From Agaricus subrufescens (Eukaryota > Basidiomycota > Agaricomycetes > Agaricales > Agaricaceae), in NCBI GenBank assembly GCA_029945375.1, contig CM057062.1, positions 1,736,001-1,800,000 on the forward strand: 64,000 nt of DNA. The letters run 5' to 3'. The translations under genes were made by a program, and so were the position numbers. Shown here one piece after another: positions 55,511-64,000 of the stretch. The notes under the pieces were generated by a model that searched no databases, had not been told where the DNA came from, and saw only the letters and a list, made by a program, of their open reading frames with translations. Every line of letters starts with the position of its first letter. Position 1 is the first letter of the stretch.

Positions 55511-57343
55511 TGAATGTATTGAGTAGCGGCAGTAGACAACAACCGAAGCCCTCGTCGAGCCGTACTCATTTTGCGATCTAGGTTGTAGAGGCCTGAATGG
55601 AAGCTGGCAATTGCCATACGCAGGGTGAGCATGGCAAGACATATTCCAGGCCACACAAAACATACTAAACAAGTTCTTGACGTTTCTCCCAGGAGGTGTT
55701 CAAGTGACATGAGTACGCCTCACGTCCTGTCCCCCAGTCAATCAAATTTGCCCACAAATTCCAGGAAGCTGTGGGTGATTTATCTATGGTTCTCTCCTGA
55801 GTACGCGTGCTGGTGGTTTGGGGATCAATCTGGCCGCGGCTGATGTTATTATTTTCCATGACGATTAATGGGTATGTTTCAGAAAATTGTCAGTTGCGGG
55901 CTTTGCATTTGTTGATTGTAGTCGAGATAGAACCCACAAATAGATGCTCAAGATCAGGATCGAGCCCATCGCATTGGATAGACGAGAACAGGGTAGCAGT
56001 GGTCTAGCCCTCGTCGCACACCATACATTTCAAATCGTCAACACATTCAGACAAAGCGCCAGCATACTCCCAATCACAGAATACCCAAGGACATCGCAAA
56101 CGTGTGTTCCATAAGTTAGCTGCCAACAGCTCAACGACAGCAGCCGTCTTTGAATTTAGTAACCCCAAGTCTTCCTTCACAAGAAGACTGGCTAAGAGGA
56201 GGGAAACAAAGGACTACGTTTGAGATGGCCACTGAAGTCTTAAGACTCAAAGGTGAGAATCTCTCCATTCAAAAGCGACAGCTCACTAAGGGTGAGGAAC
56301 AATGCAGTCGTCCTGGCTTTTTGTTCTGTATCATCGAGATCTCACGTTCTATGAACGCATAACATGATTCGTTCCTTTTTTTCCGTATATTCAAGCATAC
56401 GAATGACTTCTTCTCTACAGCGTAGCAAGTATATTTGTCATTTCTGTCAAACTGTAAGTCATATTCTGGCTTTCGATAAGCTACCCAAAGTTCCAGAAGG
56501 GGAAGAAAATCATCTAGTTAAGGTTGGTGAATCTGCCCGCGTTTGTGAACCTCGCTAACAGGTGCAGGGCAGCCTTGATCTGAAACACCAGAAGAGGTTT
56601 TGGATATGTCCAACAAAATTGCGCAAGGTGAGAATGGCACTCAAGATTATGAACTTGAGGCCCATCACCGTCGCCAGCGACTGAGGAATCACGATGCCGA
56701 TAATGCTACACTCGTTGGTAATCTCAAATTCATCAAATAATTGCAATGATCATGTCCCTTCAGCACTAGAAGATCAGCGTTTGATATTGGGGATGAAGGT
56801 GATGATCCTACCAAGAGACACCACCTCGAAGGCTTCGCAGGAGAGAACGGGAGGGCCTTATGGCCTCGCGAAACGATTAACTTCGACGCCGCGAAATCTC
56901 TTAAGCGCGAATGCCTTGTAGACATCAAATTCTTTCCTCACAGGTATAGACATGAAGCACCTACAAGAAAAGAGGGCCGTGACCCAGCTCCTTCAACGAC
57001 TGCCTGTCGCGCATAATCGAGGAGCTCAACGAGAGCGATCGCGGTATGATGATTAACAAAGTGGTACTTAATATAGGCGTAAGTATATCTGGATGGCTGA
57101 TTAGTGAGGGGCTTACAGAATTGGTAGGCGCATGAGGCGACAATATCGCCGGTGGTTGTCCTGGTGGTTGTCCTGGTGTTCGTTTGTGGATAATTGGCTG
57201 TTGTACACTGGTGTTTGGGTATCTGAAAAATTCAAGGTGCGTACTTGTTTGTACAACTCTTTCACTTCCACCTCCTCCTCCACGCGATCACGTCGATCGC
57301 TTGTCCTCACCGCTACTCTCCGACCTCCACTTTCGCACCTCGC
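55511..57343 (+). other. Possible remnant exons; no confident gene
   Basis: Short plus-strand frames with protein-like composition and plausible splice sites: about 56046-56220 (HRKRVFHKLAANSSTTAAVF; FTRRLAKRRETKDY), 56225-56305 (MATEVLRLKGENLSIQKRQL), 56405-56520 (SKYICHFCQTVSHILAFDKL; PKVPEGEENHLV), 56645-56710 (YELEAHHRRQRLRNHDADNA) and 56763-56942 (FDIGDEGDDPTKRHHLEGF). They could form one small multi-exon gene with a CxxC pair, but I could not close a full reading frame. 55511-56045 shows nothing I can support. Confidence 0.3.
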
Positions 57344-57864
57344 ATGTTCGCCACCCTCTGCTATCGCCTTGGCAGGCTCTCGCGACTGTGGCCGTGTCCT
57401 CAGTCGTGCATCCGGCACATTTCATCGCGATCTTGCGCAAGTCAGCGATTGCTCGATGTTTATCATATCGCGACAATGAAAAACAACGCTCACCAGGCGA
57501 GGACTTTGAATAAGGCAGTCAAGAAGGCTCTGCAGGAGATTTGGCCCAAGGTAGTGAAATATGCGGTTAAGAAAAAGGTCAAGGGCCAGCTTTGGGCTCA
57601 AATACGGTACGCCATGTATTTTCTATCCTTCTTATCGGTCATTAACATCTCTATAGGGGCGGAATGCATTGTTCCGGATCCTGCAGCTCTCCGCACGCAA
57701 CCATCCGCATATTCGACGAAAACTCGAAGCATCTGGGAGGTATACACGCTCCCGAAGACCATGAAAAAGGCGCCACCTTCAAAGGTGGTATCAAAAAAAC
57801 ATCATATGACGGAGAAACACATTTAGCGTCGAAGTTCGCGTTTGCTATGTCCGTTTCGCGTTGA
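57344..57864 (+). CDS. Small conserved protein, mitochondrial-type N-terminus (paralogue of 2340-2906)
   Basis: Exons 57344-57606 and 57657-57864 join over a 50-bp intron to 157 codons including TGA. The N-terminus MFATLCYRLGRLSRLW... with many Arg/Ser/Cys and no acidic residues resembles a mitochondrial presequence. The shared core 'HIATMKNN', 'ALQEIWPKVVKYA', 'WAQIR', 'SPHATIRIFDEN', 'LGGIHAPEDHEKGATFKGG' matches the gene at 2340-2906, including intron position. Function not recognised. Confidence 0.75.
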
Positions 57865-58180
57865 CTGTATATATAATTCTTACAGTAGACTATTCATTTT
57901 CCGAGATTTTGCAACTATGGACTTCTATTTTTCTTTGTATTTGGAACCATAAAGACAACGATTAAAAACGATGTTTCTAAATCACATGGTTTAAATGTAT
58001 TTTACTGTATTATGACACCCATAAAATACGCCTAAAAATATACCTCAGTAATTTACGGGTCCAAAAGCGGTAGCCGGGAACACCGTCAAATACGATGGCC
58101 CTGAGAAACCATCCCTAGAAGGGTATTTTACCGTTTACAGCCTTAATTACGGTAAAAGATGGCTTGTCTGGTCTCACTGT
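57865..58180. other. Noncoding interval before the Gypsy element
   Basis: AT-rich sequence with no supported gene. 58050-58170 contains 'gtcaaatacgatggccctg' and repeated 'accgt/acggt' words. No 5' LTR matching the 3' LTR start at 63931 (TGTTATGATTTTG) is visible, so the Gypsy element appears 5'-truncated. Confidence 0.4.
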
Positions 58181-59305
58181 GCAGGAGCACTCCCACCAGG
58201 ACTTAAATTCCAAAAGCCACTGAAATACTATGGAGACCCAAAACAATACAGATCATGGTTTGCAGCAGTCAAACTCCACTTTGACTCACTTGGAGTTACA
58301 GACGACATCCACAAAATCAGATTTGTCCTCTCACTCCTTGATGGTGCAACAGCAGACTGGAGACTTGATTACCTCGACACTCACCCCAACTACAATGCAT
58401 GGGCAGACTTTGAGAATGCCCTTGAGCAAGCTTTTGCTCCTGCCTTACAAAAATACGAAGCAGAACAGAGACTACACAATATATGGCAGTCTGGACAAAA
58501 TATTGCCGCCTATATTTCCGCCTTCTCAGTCCTCTCATCACAAGCAGGATTACTGGACAACCCAGCACTACAAGCTTACTTTGCAGAAGGACTTGACCCC
58601 AATATTAGAATCGAAGCAATCAGAAAAGACCCACAAACAATCCAAGACTGGAAAACAGCAGCAAGAAATGCAGCCAGAATTATTGAAGCACAAAGAAAAG
58701 TTTCAAGATTGTATAGATCAATCCCAAGACGTAAGAAATCCAAGAACACCAAAGGGAAAAGAGAAAACCCAAGATATGCTAACATCTACAGTGAACCAGT
58801 TGTTAAACCAACCAGAAGCAAATGGGACATGGATGTTGACAACATCTACTACCAACTCAACAACCTCAGATTCACAGACAGTGACAGTGAATCAGAACCT
58901 GAGCCTGATGAGACCACAGAGCCCCCCAATGAAAAAATCAACCTTGTTAGACAAAGAAGCTCATCCAAACAAGCAGTACAAGATTTCATCAATACTGTTC
59001 TCACAGAAGAGCAACAAGCAGCTCTTAGAAGAGGCAAATGCTTTTTCTGCCACAAGAAAGGACACTGGGTCAGAGACTGTAAACAAAGGAAGTTATATGC
59101 TAAGCAAGAAGGAAAAGCAAGAATGGACAAAACTCAGCAACCAAATAGAAACAAGAAGGATGGAAACAGGAAACCTGCTACTAAAGGGACTTGGAAGAAA
59201 AAGAAACCAGAACCAGTAGACCCTAATGCCATGGTCTACAACATTGAAGAAGAAGATAACGATGATGAAAGATTTGAAGAATTTTCAGCTGAAGAAAATT
59301 TTTGA
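58181..59305 (+). CDS. Gypsy gag (5' end missing)
   Basis: Open from about 58181 with no in-frame ATG near the start, so the N-terminus is missing. A capsid-like segment contains 'YYGDPKQYRSWFAAV', 'ADWRLDYLDTHPNYNAWADF' and 'AYFAEGLDPNIR'. A basic stretch (RRKKSKNTKGKR) and one CCHC knuckle CFFCHKKGHWVRDC follow, then a Lys-rich and finally acidic tail. The stop TGA (59303-59305) overlaps pol in the -1 frame. Confidence 0.85.
   Translation, partial: AGALPPGLKFQKPLKYYGDPKQYRSWFAAVKLHFDSLGVTDDIHKIRFVLSLLDGATADWRLDYLDTHPNYNAWADFENALEQAFAPALQKYEAEQRLHNIWQSGQNIAAYISAFSVLSSQAGLLDNPALQAYFAEGLDPNIRIEAIRKDPQTIQDWKTAARNAARIIEAQRKVSRLYRSIPRRKKSKNTKGKRENPRYANIYSEPVVKPTRSKWDMDVDNIYYQLNNLRFTDSDSESEPEPDETTEPPNEKINLVRQRSSSKQAVQDFINTVLTEEQQAALRRGKCFFCHKKGHWVRDCKQRKLYAKQEGKARMDKTQQPNRNKKDGNRKPATKGTWKKKKPEPVDPNAMVYNIEEEDNDDERFEEFSAEENF
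59296..59302 (+). promoter_or_regulatory. Canonical -1 ribosomal frameshift heptamer at gag/pol overlap
   Basis: A AAT TTT (gag-frame codons GAA AAT TTT TGA) fits X XXY YYZ. Slipping back one base reads TTG AAT AGC, exactly the pol frame that is open from 59302. This suggests pol is made as a gag-pol fusion. No downstream pseudoknot was modelled. Confidence 0.7.
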
Positions 59306-62300
59306 ATAGCTGTGAAGACTCAATCGACCTGATTAGTCTTCAAAAGTCTAGAGGACAAACACTATTAGTTCCACTTAAAATACATACTAACAAAGACAGT
59401 CATGAACAACCAGCATTACTCAATTCAGGAGCTAGAGGAGAATTCATTGATCATAATTTAGTAACTAAATATGGATTGAAGAAATATCCACTTAAACATG
59501 TCAAGTATACATTAAATGCCAACGGATCAAGAAATTCATCAGGGAAATGCACTCACTATGTTAAATTACAAATAGAAATAAATGGAAAGAAAATGACAAT
59601 CACACCAAGAATAGTAGCCCTTGGAGGACATGAATTATTCCTAGGAATTACATGGTTAAAGAAATTCAACCCTGAAATCAATTGGCAGGAACCTTCATTA
59701 AAATGGAGAGATGAAAAACAACTACCCCTCAAATTATCAAAAGCACCATCCACAGCAATCAATCAACTATGCTACGAAATTAATAAAACCAATATGTCAC
59801 AACAACTATACAATAAATCAACTAAACTGAAGAAAGAATCAGAACCAAGCAAAGTAGTACCAAAGAAATTCCATAAATTTCTAAAGGTCTTCAATAAACG
59901 AGAATTGGAGAAAATGCCACCAAGAAGATCATGGGATCATAAAATAGAAGTCAAATCAGACTTTGAACCAAAATAGATGCCAGTATACAATCTAACACAG
60001 AAAGAAGAAGAAGAACTAGCAAAGTTTATATCAGAAAATCTACAAAAAGGATATATCCGAAAATCCAAATCACCTATGGCATCATCATTTTTCTTTGTAG
60101 GAAAGAAAGGAGGAGACCTAAGACCTTGTCAAGACTATCACTATCTTAATCAAAATACAATTAAGAATGCTCACCCAATACCAAGTATTGCAAGAATTAT
60201 GGACAAACTACGAAATTCAAAATGGTTCACCAAACTCGATGTCAGACTAGGATACAATAATGTCAGAATTCACAAAGGAGACAAATGGAAAGCAGCCTTT
60301 AGAACACCAAAAGGACTATATGAACCTACTGTCATGTTCTTTGGCATGACAAATTCACCAGCCACATTTCAATCTATGATGGACTCACTATTCAAAGACC
60401 TAATTGACAATGGAGGAGTTATCATCTATATGGATGATATACTAATCCATGCAAAAACAAAAGAACAGCTAAACAAACTAACACAAGAAGTATTATGAAT
60501 ACTAGAGAACAACCAACTCTACCTTAAAACAGAAAATGTGAATTTGAAACTCAACGATTAGAGTACCTTGGTGCTATAATAACACCAGACTCTATTGAAA
60601 TGGACCCAATTAAAGTAGAAGGAATAAAACAATGGCCAATGCCAAAATCAGCCAAGAATATCCAACAATTCATTGGATTCTGCAACTTCTATAGGAAATT
60701 CATTCACAATTATGCAACAATAGCTCAACCTCTTACCGCATTAACAAGGAAGACAACTAAATTTGAATGGAATCCTAAAGCACAAGAAGCATTTGATAAA
60801 TTAAAACAATTATTCTTAGAGAGACTAGTACTCCAAATGGTTGATCAAACAAAACCATTTGAAATAGAATGCGACGCATCAGCATTTGCAACAGGAGCAG
60901 TATTATTACAGAGAGATACAAATGGAGATAAACATCTAGTTGCATACTTCTCTAAAGCCCTAAACCCTGCAGAACAGAACTACCATGTATTGGATCAGGA
61001 ATTCCTATCTATAGTCAGAGCACTTAAAGAGTGGAGACATTATTTGGAAGGATCACCTAATGCAGTGACCATATGGTCAGATCACGAAAACTTAACAAGA
61101 TGGAGAGAACCACAACAATTAAACCAAAGACAAGCCAGATGGATGCTATATATGACACAATTAAACTATATAATTAAACATCTCCCAGGAAATAAGAATA
61201 TCTTGGCAGATGCACTTAGTCGACGACCTGATCTCACTCCAGAAGGAAAAGACAATCAAAACCTTATTGCTATACCTTCGGAGAAATTCATCAACTTCTT
61301 AACAACAGAAATAGAAAAGAAGATTCACACCATGAAAGATAAAATTACACCCAACAATAGATTCACAGAGGAAGACAAATCCTATAAATACCAAGGAAGG
61401 ATTGTCATACTGGAAGATGCGGAGCTAAAGAGAGAAATCTTAAATAGGGTACATGATCATGAGACATCAGGATACCCAGGAATAGCCAAAACACTTCGGA
61501 AATTAAACAAAGAAGTCTATTGGCCCAGAATGAACACATATGTTCAGAACTATGTCAAAGGATGCCCAATTTGTCAACAGTATAAAATTAACCAACATCC
61601 AACAAAACCTCCAATGCAACCAATTAAGGGACCTTCTATAACTAAACCCTTTGCCCAAATATCTATGGATCTCATCACAGATTTACCACCAGATGACAGT
61701 TATGATGCTATTTTGTCCATAGTGGACCATGGACTTACGAAAGGGATAATTCTAACTGCCACTAAAAAGACAGCCACAGCAGATGACATAGCTAAAATCC
61801 TAATTGAGAAAGTATTTTCCAAATATGGAACACCACAGAAGATTATATCAGATAGAGACCCTTGCTTTGCAGCAAAATCAATGCAAAAACTATATGAAAA
61901 GTTAAACATTAAACCAGCCTTTTCAACAGCCTATCATCCACAGACAGATGGGACTACAGAACGATATAATCAAGAAATAGAATTTTATCTTGCAGTATAT
62001 ACTTTGAAACATCCTAACTCATGGAAAAGAGCTATTCCAATGATTGAATTTGTACATAACACTAAACCACATTCAGGAAGACAACATACACCATCAGAAC
62101 TAATATTAGGATACAATCCACAAGCATTCATTAATGAAGAAGAATCAAATATACCTTCTATTGAAGAGAAGACACTATTCTTAGAACAAGCAAGAGAAGC
62201 AGCACTAGAAGCTCATGAACAAGCCCGACTTAAAATGGCTAACAGAAAGAATAGACCATGGAACCCATTCAAAATAAGAGACAGAGTTTGGCTAGATAAT

Positions 62301-62723
62301 AGAAATCTCCCAGTACCATATGCTTTGAAGAAACTCAACCAAAGAAGAGAAGGACCTTTTAAAATACTTCAAAGAACTTCACCAGTAACATATGAATTGG
62401 AACTACCAAAACAATGGAAGATCCACAACAAATTCCATGCTTTTCTCCTAACACCAGTAGTAGAGAACGATATATATGGAAAACATAATCCAGAACCACC
62501 ACCTGTCCTGATAGCTGGAGAAGAAGAATACAAAGTAGAAGCTATCCTAAAACATAGAATAAGAAAGACACGTCTTAGAAACAAGAAGCAATCAACAAAA
62601 ATAGAATACCTAGTCAGATGGGAAGGAAACAGCCCAACAGAAGATTCATGGGTACCAGAAATAGATTTAGAAAATTCACAAGAGATGCTAGATGAGTATA
62701 CAAGCAACCACTATCTAAACTAA
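59302..62723 (+). pseudogene. Gypsy pol: protease, RT, RNase H, integrase, chromodomain; inactivated
   Basis: Protease motif reads LLNSGARGEF: the catalytic Asp of D-S-G is Asn (AAT, 59422-59424). Stops: TAG 59974-59976 and TGA 60496-60498. A one-base loss near 60533 shifts the frame, which then stays open from about 60600. RT keeps '[16 protein letters not shown]' and '[12 protein letters not shown]'. RNase H has 'ECDASAFATGAVL' and 'DHENLTRW'. Integrase has the HHCC zinc region (CPICQQYK), 'SMDLITDLP', 'ISDRDPCF' and 'YHPQTDGTTERYNQEIE' giving D, D, E. The C-terminus has GPF-like 'REGPFKIL' and the chromodomain 'YLVRWEGNSPTEDSWVP'. Two stops and the Asp change are C-to-T or G-to-A type. Confidence 0.88.
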
Positions 62724-63930
62724 CACCCCAAGCTCAATGAGCAACTCTCAAACTTCTAACCTCACCGAATTTAAACTATCCTCTCTTATTATTCTCAATA
62801 CCAGCAACTAGGAAGAAAATGTCCAAGATCTTGGTATGCCACAACTCCAAACATTTCTTCCATATCCACTGTGCCTTGAAATCATGACATAATCACAATA
62901 CTCAATTTTATAACATGTAATAAACTAATACATGGCAAACCATATAAAAGAAGAAATATAAAATAAAAAAAAATGAGAGACAAATTATTCAATAACTAGA
63001 AGTCATGTCCATACATTCAACTACTGACTACCAAACCTAGAAAGAACAAGATTCCAAATATGGATATAATTAAAAAATTCATCTTCCCCATATATCCCCA
63101 CCACCTGCCCTTTAATTGAGAACTCAAACAATGCCATCCCACTCAATGACAAAACAGATACCATGACCTCCACCAAATCTTTCAGTGTCTCCTCAGTATG
63201 ATCAATGGAAATGTAATTCAGACAATGATATATCTGAGCGTCAAATGCAGCTTGCTTACTCCTACACATAGTCATAGGAATAAGAACCTGGTTGTATTGC
63301 TCAAATAAAGCAATATGTCAATTCCAAATAGGAGAATGATTTGGAAGATCAATGGAGAACAGAAAATGAGTGGTGGTAAGAGTCAAGAAAAGAGTAGCAT
63401 CAGAGATAGATGCCAGAATACCTGCCAACACACAAAGTTGCTGGAGGTAGTTGATGAGGATATCATCATCAGGAATGGTGATAGAGGGTTTACGAGCACC
63501 CCAACAGATAAAAGAAGATGAGAGCAAGTTAATGAATGAAGTCAACATGAGTGTTGGTGGTTGTAATGGAAGAAAGAATCCGATACAAGATAATTCAAAC
63601 ACTATATTGGATCTTACATCAGAATTAAACCAAACAACAAACAACATCCCAAATGACACTGATAGATCAAAAGATAATATCTAATCAGTTAAAACATTTA
63701 TATCCACTACCATCCCTCCCACCAATCATCACAATAGAAGAACAGACAGCTCGTCTCCCTTACACCACAGGAATTCTAGCAAACCTAAACACCAGCAATC
63801 CCCAACACCAGGAATTTATGATCAGGCTGACAAATATGCTTATGATGATGTTGCTGAGTACAACATGATGGGAGAAGGACCTTTGGATATATGATTGCTA
63901 GTATAGATATACTGGCTTACAAAGGGATAA
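62724..63930. other. Extra Gypsy region between pol and 3' LTR
   Basis: About 1.2 kb lies between the pol stop and the LTR. It holds an antisense ORF (63021-63659) and, on the plus strand at 63810-63892, a short frame ending 'YNMMGEGPLDI'. Plus-strand frames at 63451-63684 and 63653-63868 look Ser/Asn-rich but carry no known motif. An env-like or accessory ORF is possible. Confidence 0.5.
63021..63659 (-). pseudogene. Antisense ORF with one in-frame TGA
   Basis: 63659-63318 and 63275-63021 are in the same frame, separated by one TGA (after 'LPNHSPIWN') and ~40 bp of open sequence (HIALFEQYNQVLIPM). Motifs: 'PDDDILINYLQQLCVLAG', 'AAFDAQIYHCLNYISID' and 'GMALFEFSIKGQVVGIYGED'. The break fits TGG to TGA. 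The product is hydrophobic-to-mixed, unrecognised. It may be an antisense ORF of the Gypsy element or a gene fragment inserted in it. Confidence 0.45.
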
Positions 63931-64000
63931 TGTTATGATTTTGAACAATGTTTTCTTTTATGGAAATGATTACTTATGTAATCATTCCAATTATGCCTTT
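63931..64000 (+). repeat. Start of Gypsy 3' LTR (runs off window)
   Basis: TGTTATGATTTTGAACAATG follows a purine-rich stretch (aaagggataa, 63921-63930) 38 bp after the last short frame. TG start and position suggest the 3' LTR. The other LTR is absent, so the call rests on position and the TG terminus. Confidence 0.5.

Larger units (their letters stand above)
58181..64000 (+). mobile_element. Ty3/Gypsy chromodomain retroelement, 5'-truncated, 3' LTR leaving the window
   Basis: Order: gag (to 59305), protease-RT-RNase H-integrase-chromodomain (59302-62723), about 1.2 kb of extra sequence, polypurine-like aaaggga and an LTR start TGTTATGATT at 63931. The domain order and C-terminal chromodomain define a chromovirus-type Gypsy element. 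No matching 5' LTR is visible. Confidence 0.88.

Noticed and set aside
58230..59219. 329-aa plus-strand ORF over the Gypsy gag
   Set aside because: It is the +1 shadow of the gag frame; capsid and CCHC motifs lie in the other frame.

Overview
This window looks like a transposon-dense stretch of a basidiomycete (Agaricomycotina) genome. The reasons are spliced genes with introns of about 45-60 bp, a KDZ DNA transposon and a Plavaka (EnSpm/CACTA-like) transposase, both families known mainly from basidiomycetes, and LTR and LINE-type retroelements nested in each other. The species cannot be named from sequence alone. I see no rRNA, no CRISPR and no bacterial-style operons.

Layout. 1-2.3 kb: a LINE-type ORF1 copy split by a solo Copia LTR. 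2.3-2.9 kb: a small two-exon gene with a mitochondrial-looking N-terminus. 4.1-18.15 kb: a large KDZ transposon with inverted ends of about 1.6-1.8 kb built from ~138-bp subrepeats, an uninterrupted ten-exon transposase gene (1071 aa), and a convergent accessory gene with tandemly duplicated in-phase exons. 18.15-40.9 kb: a mosaic of Copia elements in both orientations (at least two families). Into these are inserted four ~1.5-2.2 kb poly(A)-tailed elements that encode only an ORF1/gag-like zinc-knuckle protein, two ~1.57 kb noncoding TA-flanked long-TIR elements, and a 249-bp LTR-like element that carries a cloverleaf-compatible tRNA-Cys. 40.9-51.2 kb: a third copy of the long-TIR element, host-like or transposon-associated genes of unknown function (several with a single in-frame stop) and one intact three-exon gene. 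52.2-55.5 kb: a decayed Plavaka transposase. 57.3-57.9 kb: a paralogue of the 2.3-2.9 kb gene. 58.2-64 kb: a Ty3/Gypsy chromodomain element with a canonical -1 slippery site at the gag/pol junction, damaged pol, and extra sequence with an antisense ORF before a 3' LTR that runs off the window.

Overall logic. Nearly all in-frame stops in the dead elements are TGA. Wherever a sister copy in the window allows comparison, the ancestral codon is usually CGA or CGG. This is the expected trace of CpG deamination (DNA methylation or a RIP-like process). The KDZ transposase is the conspicuous exception: its ten exons give an open reading frame, so that element may be young or still selected.
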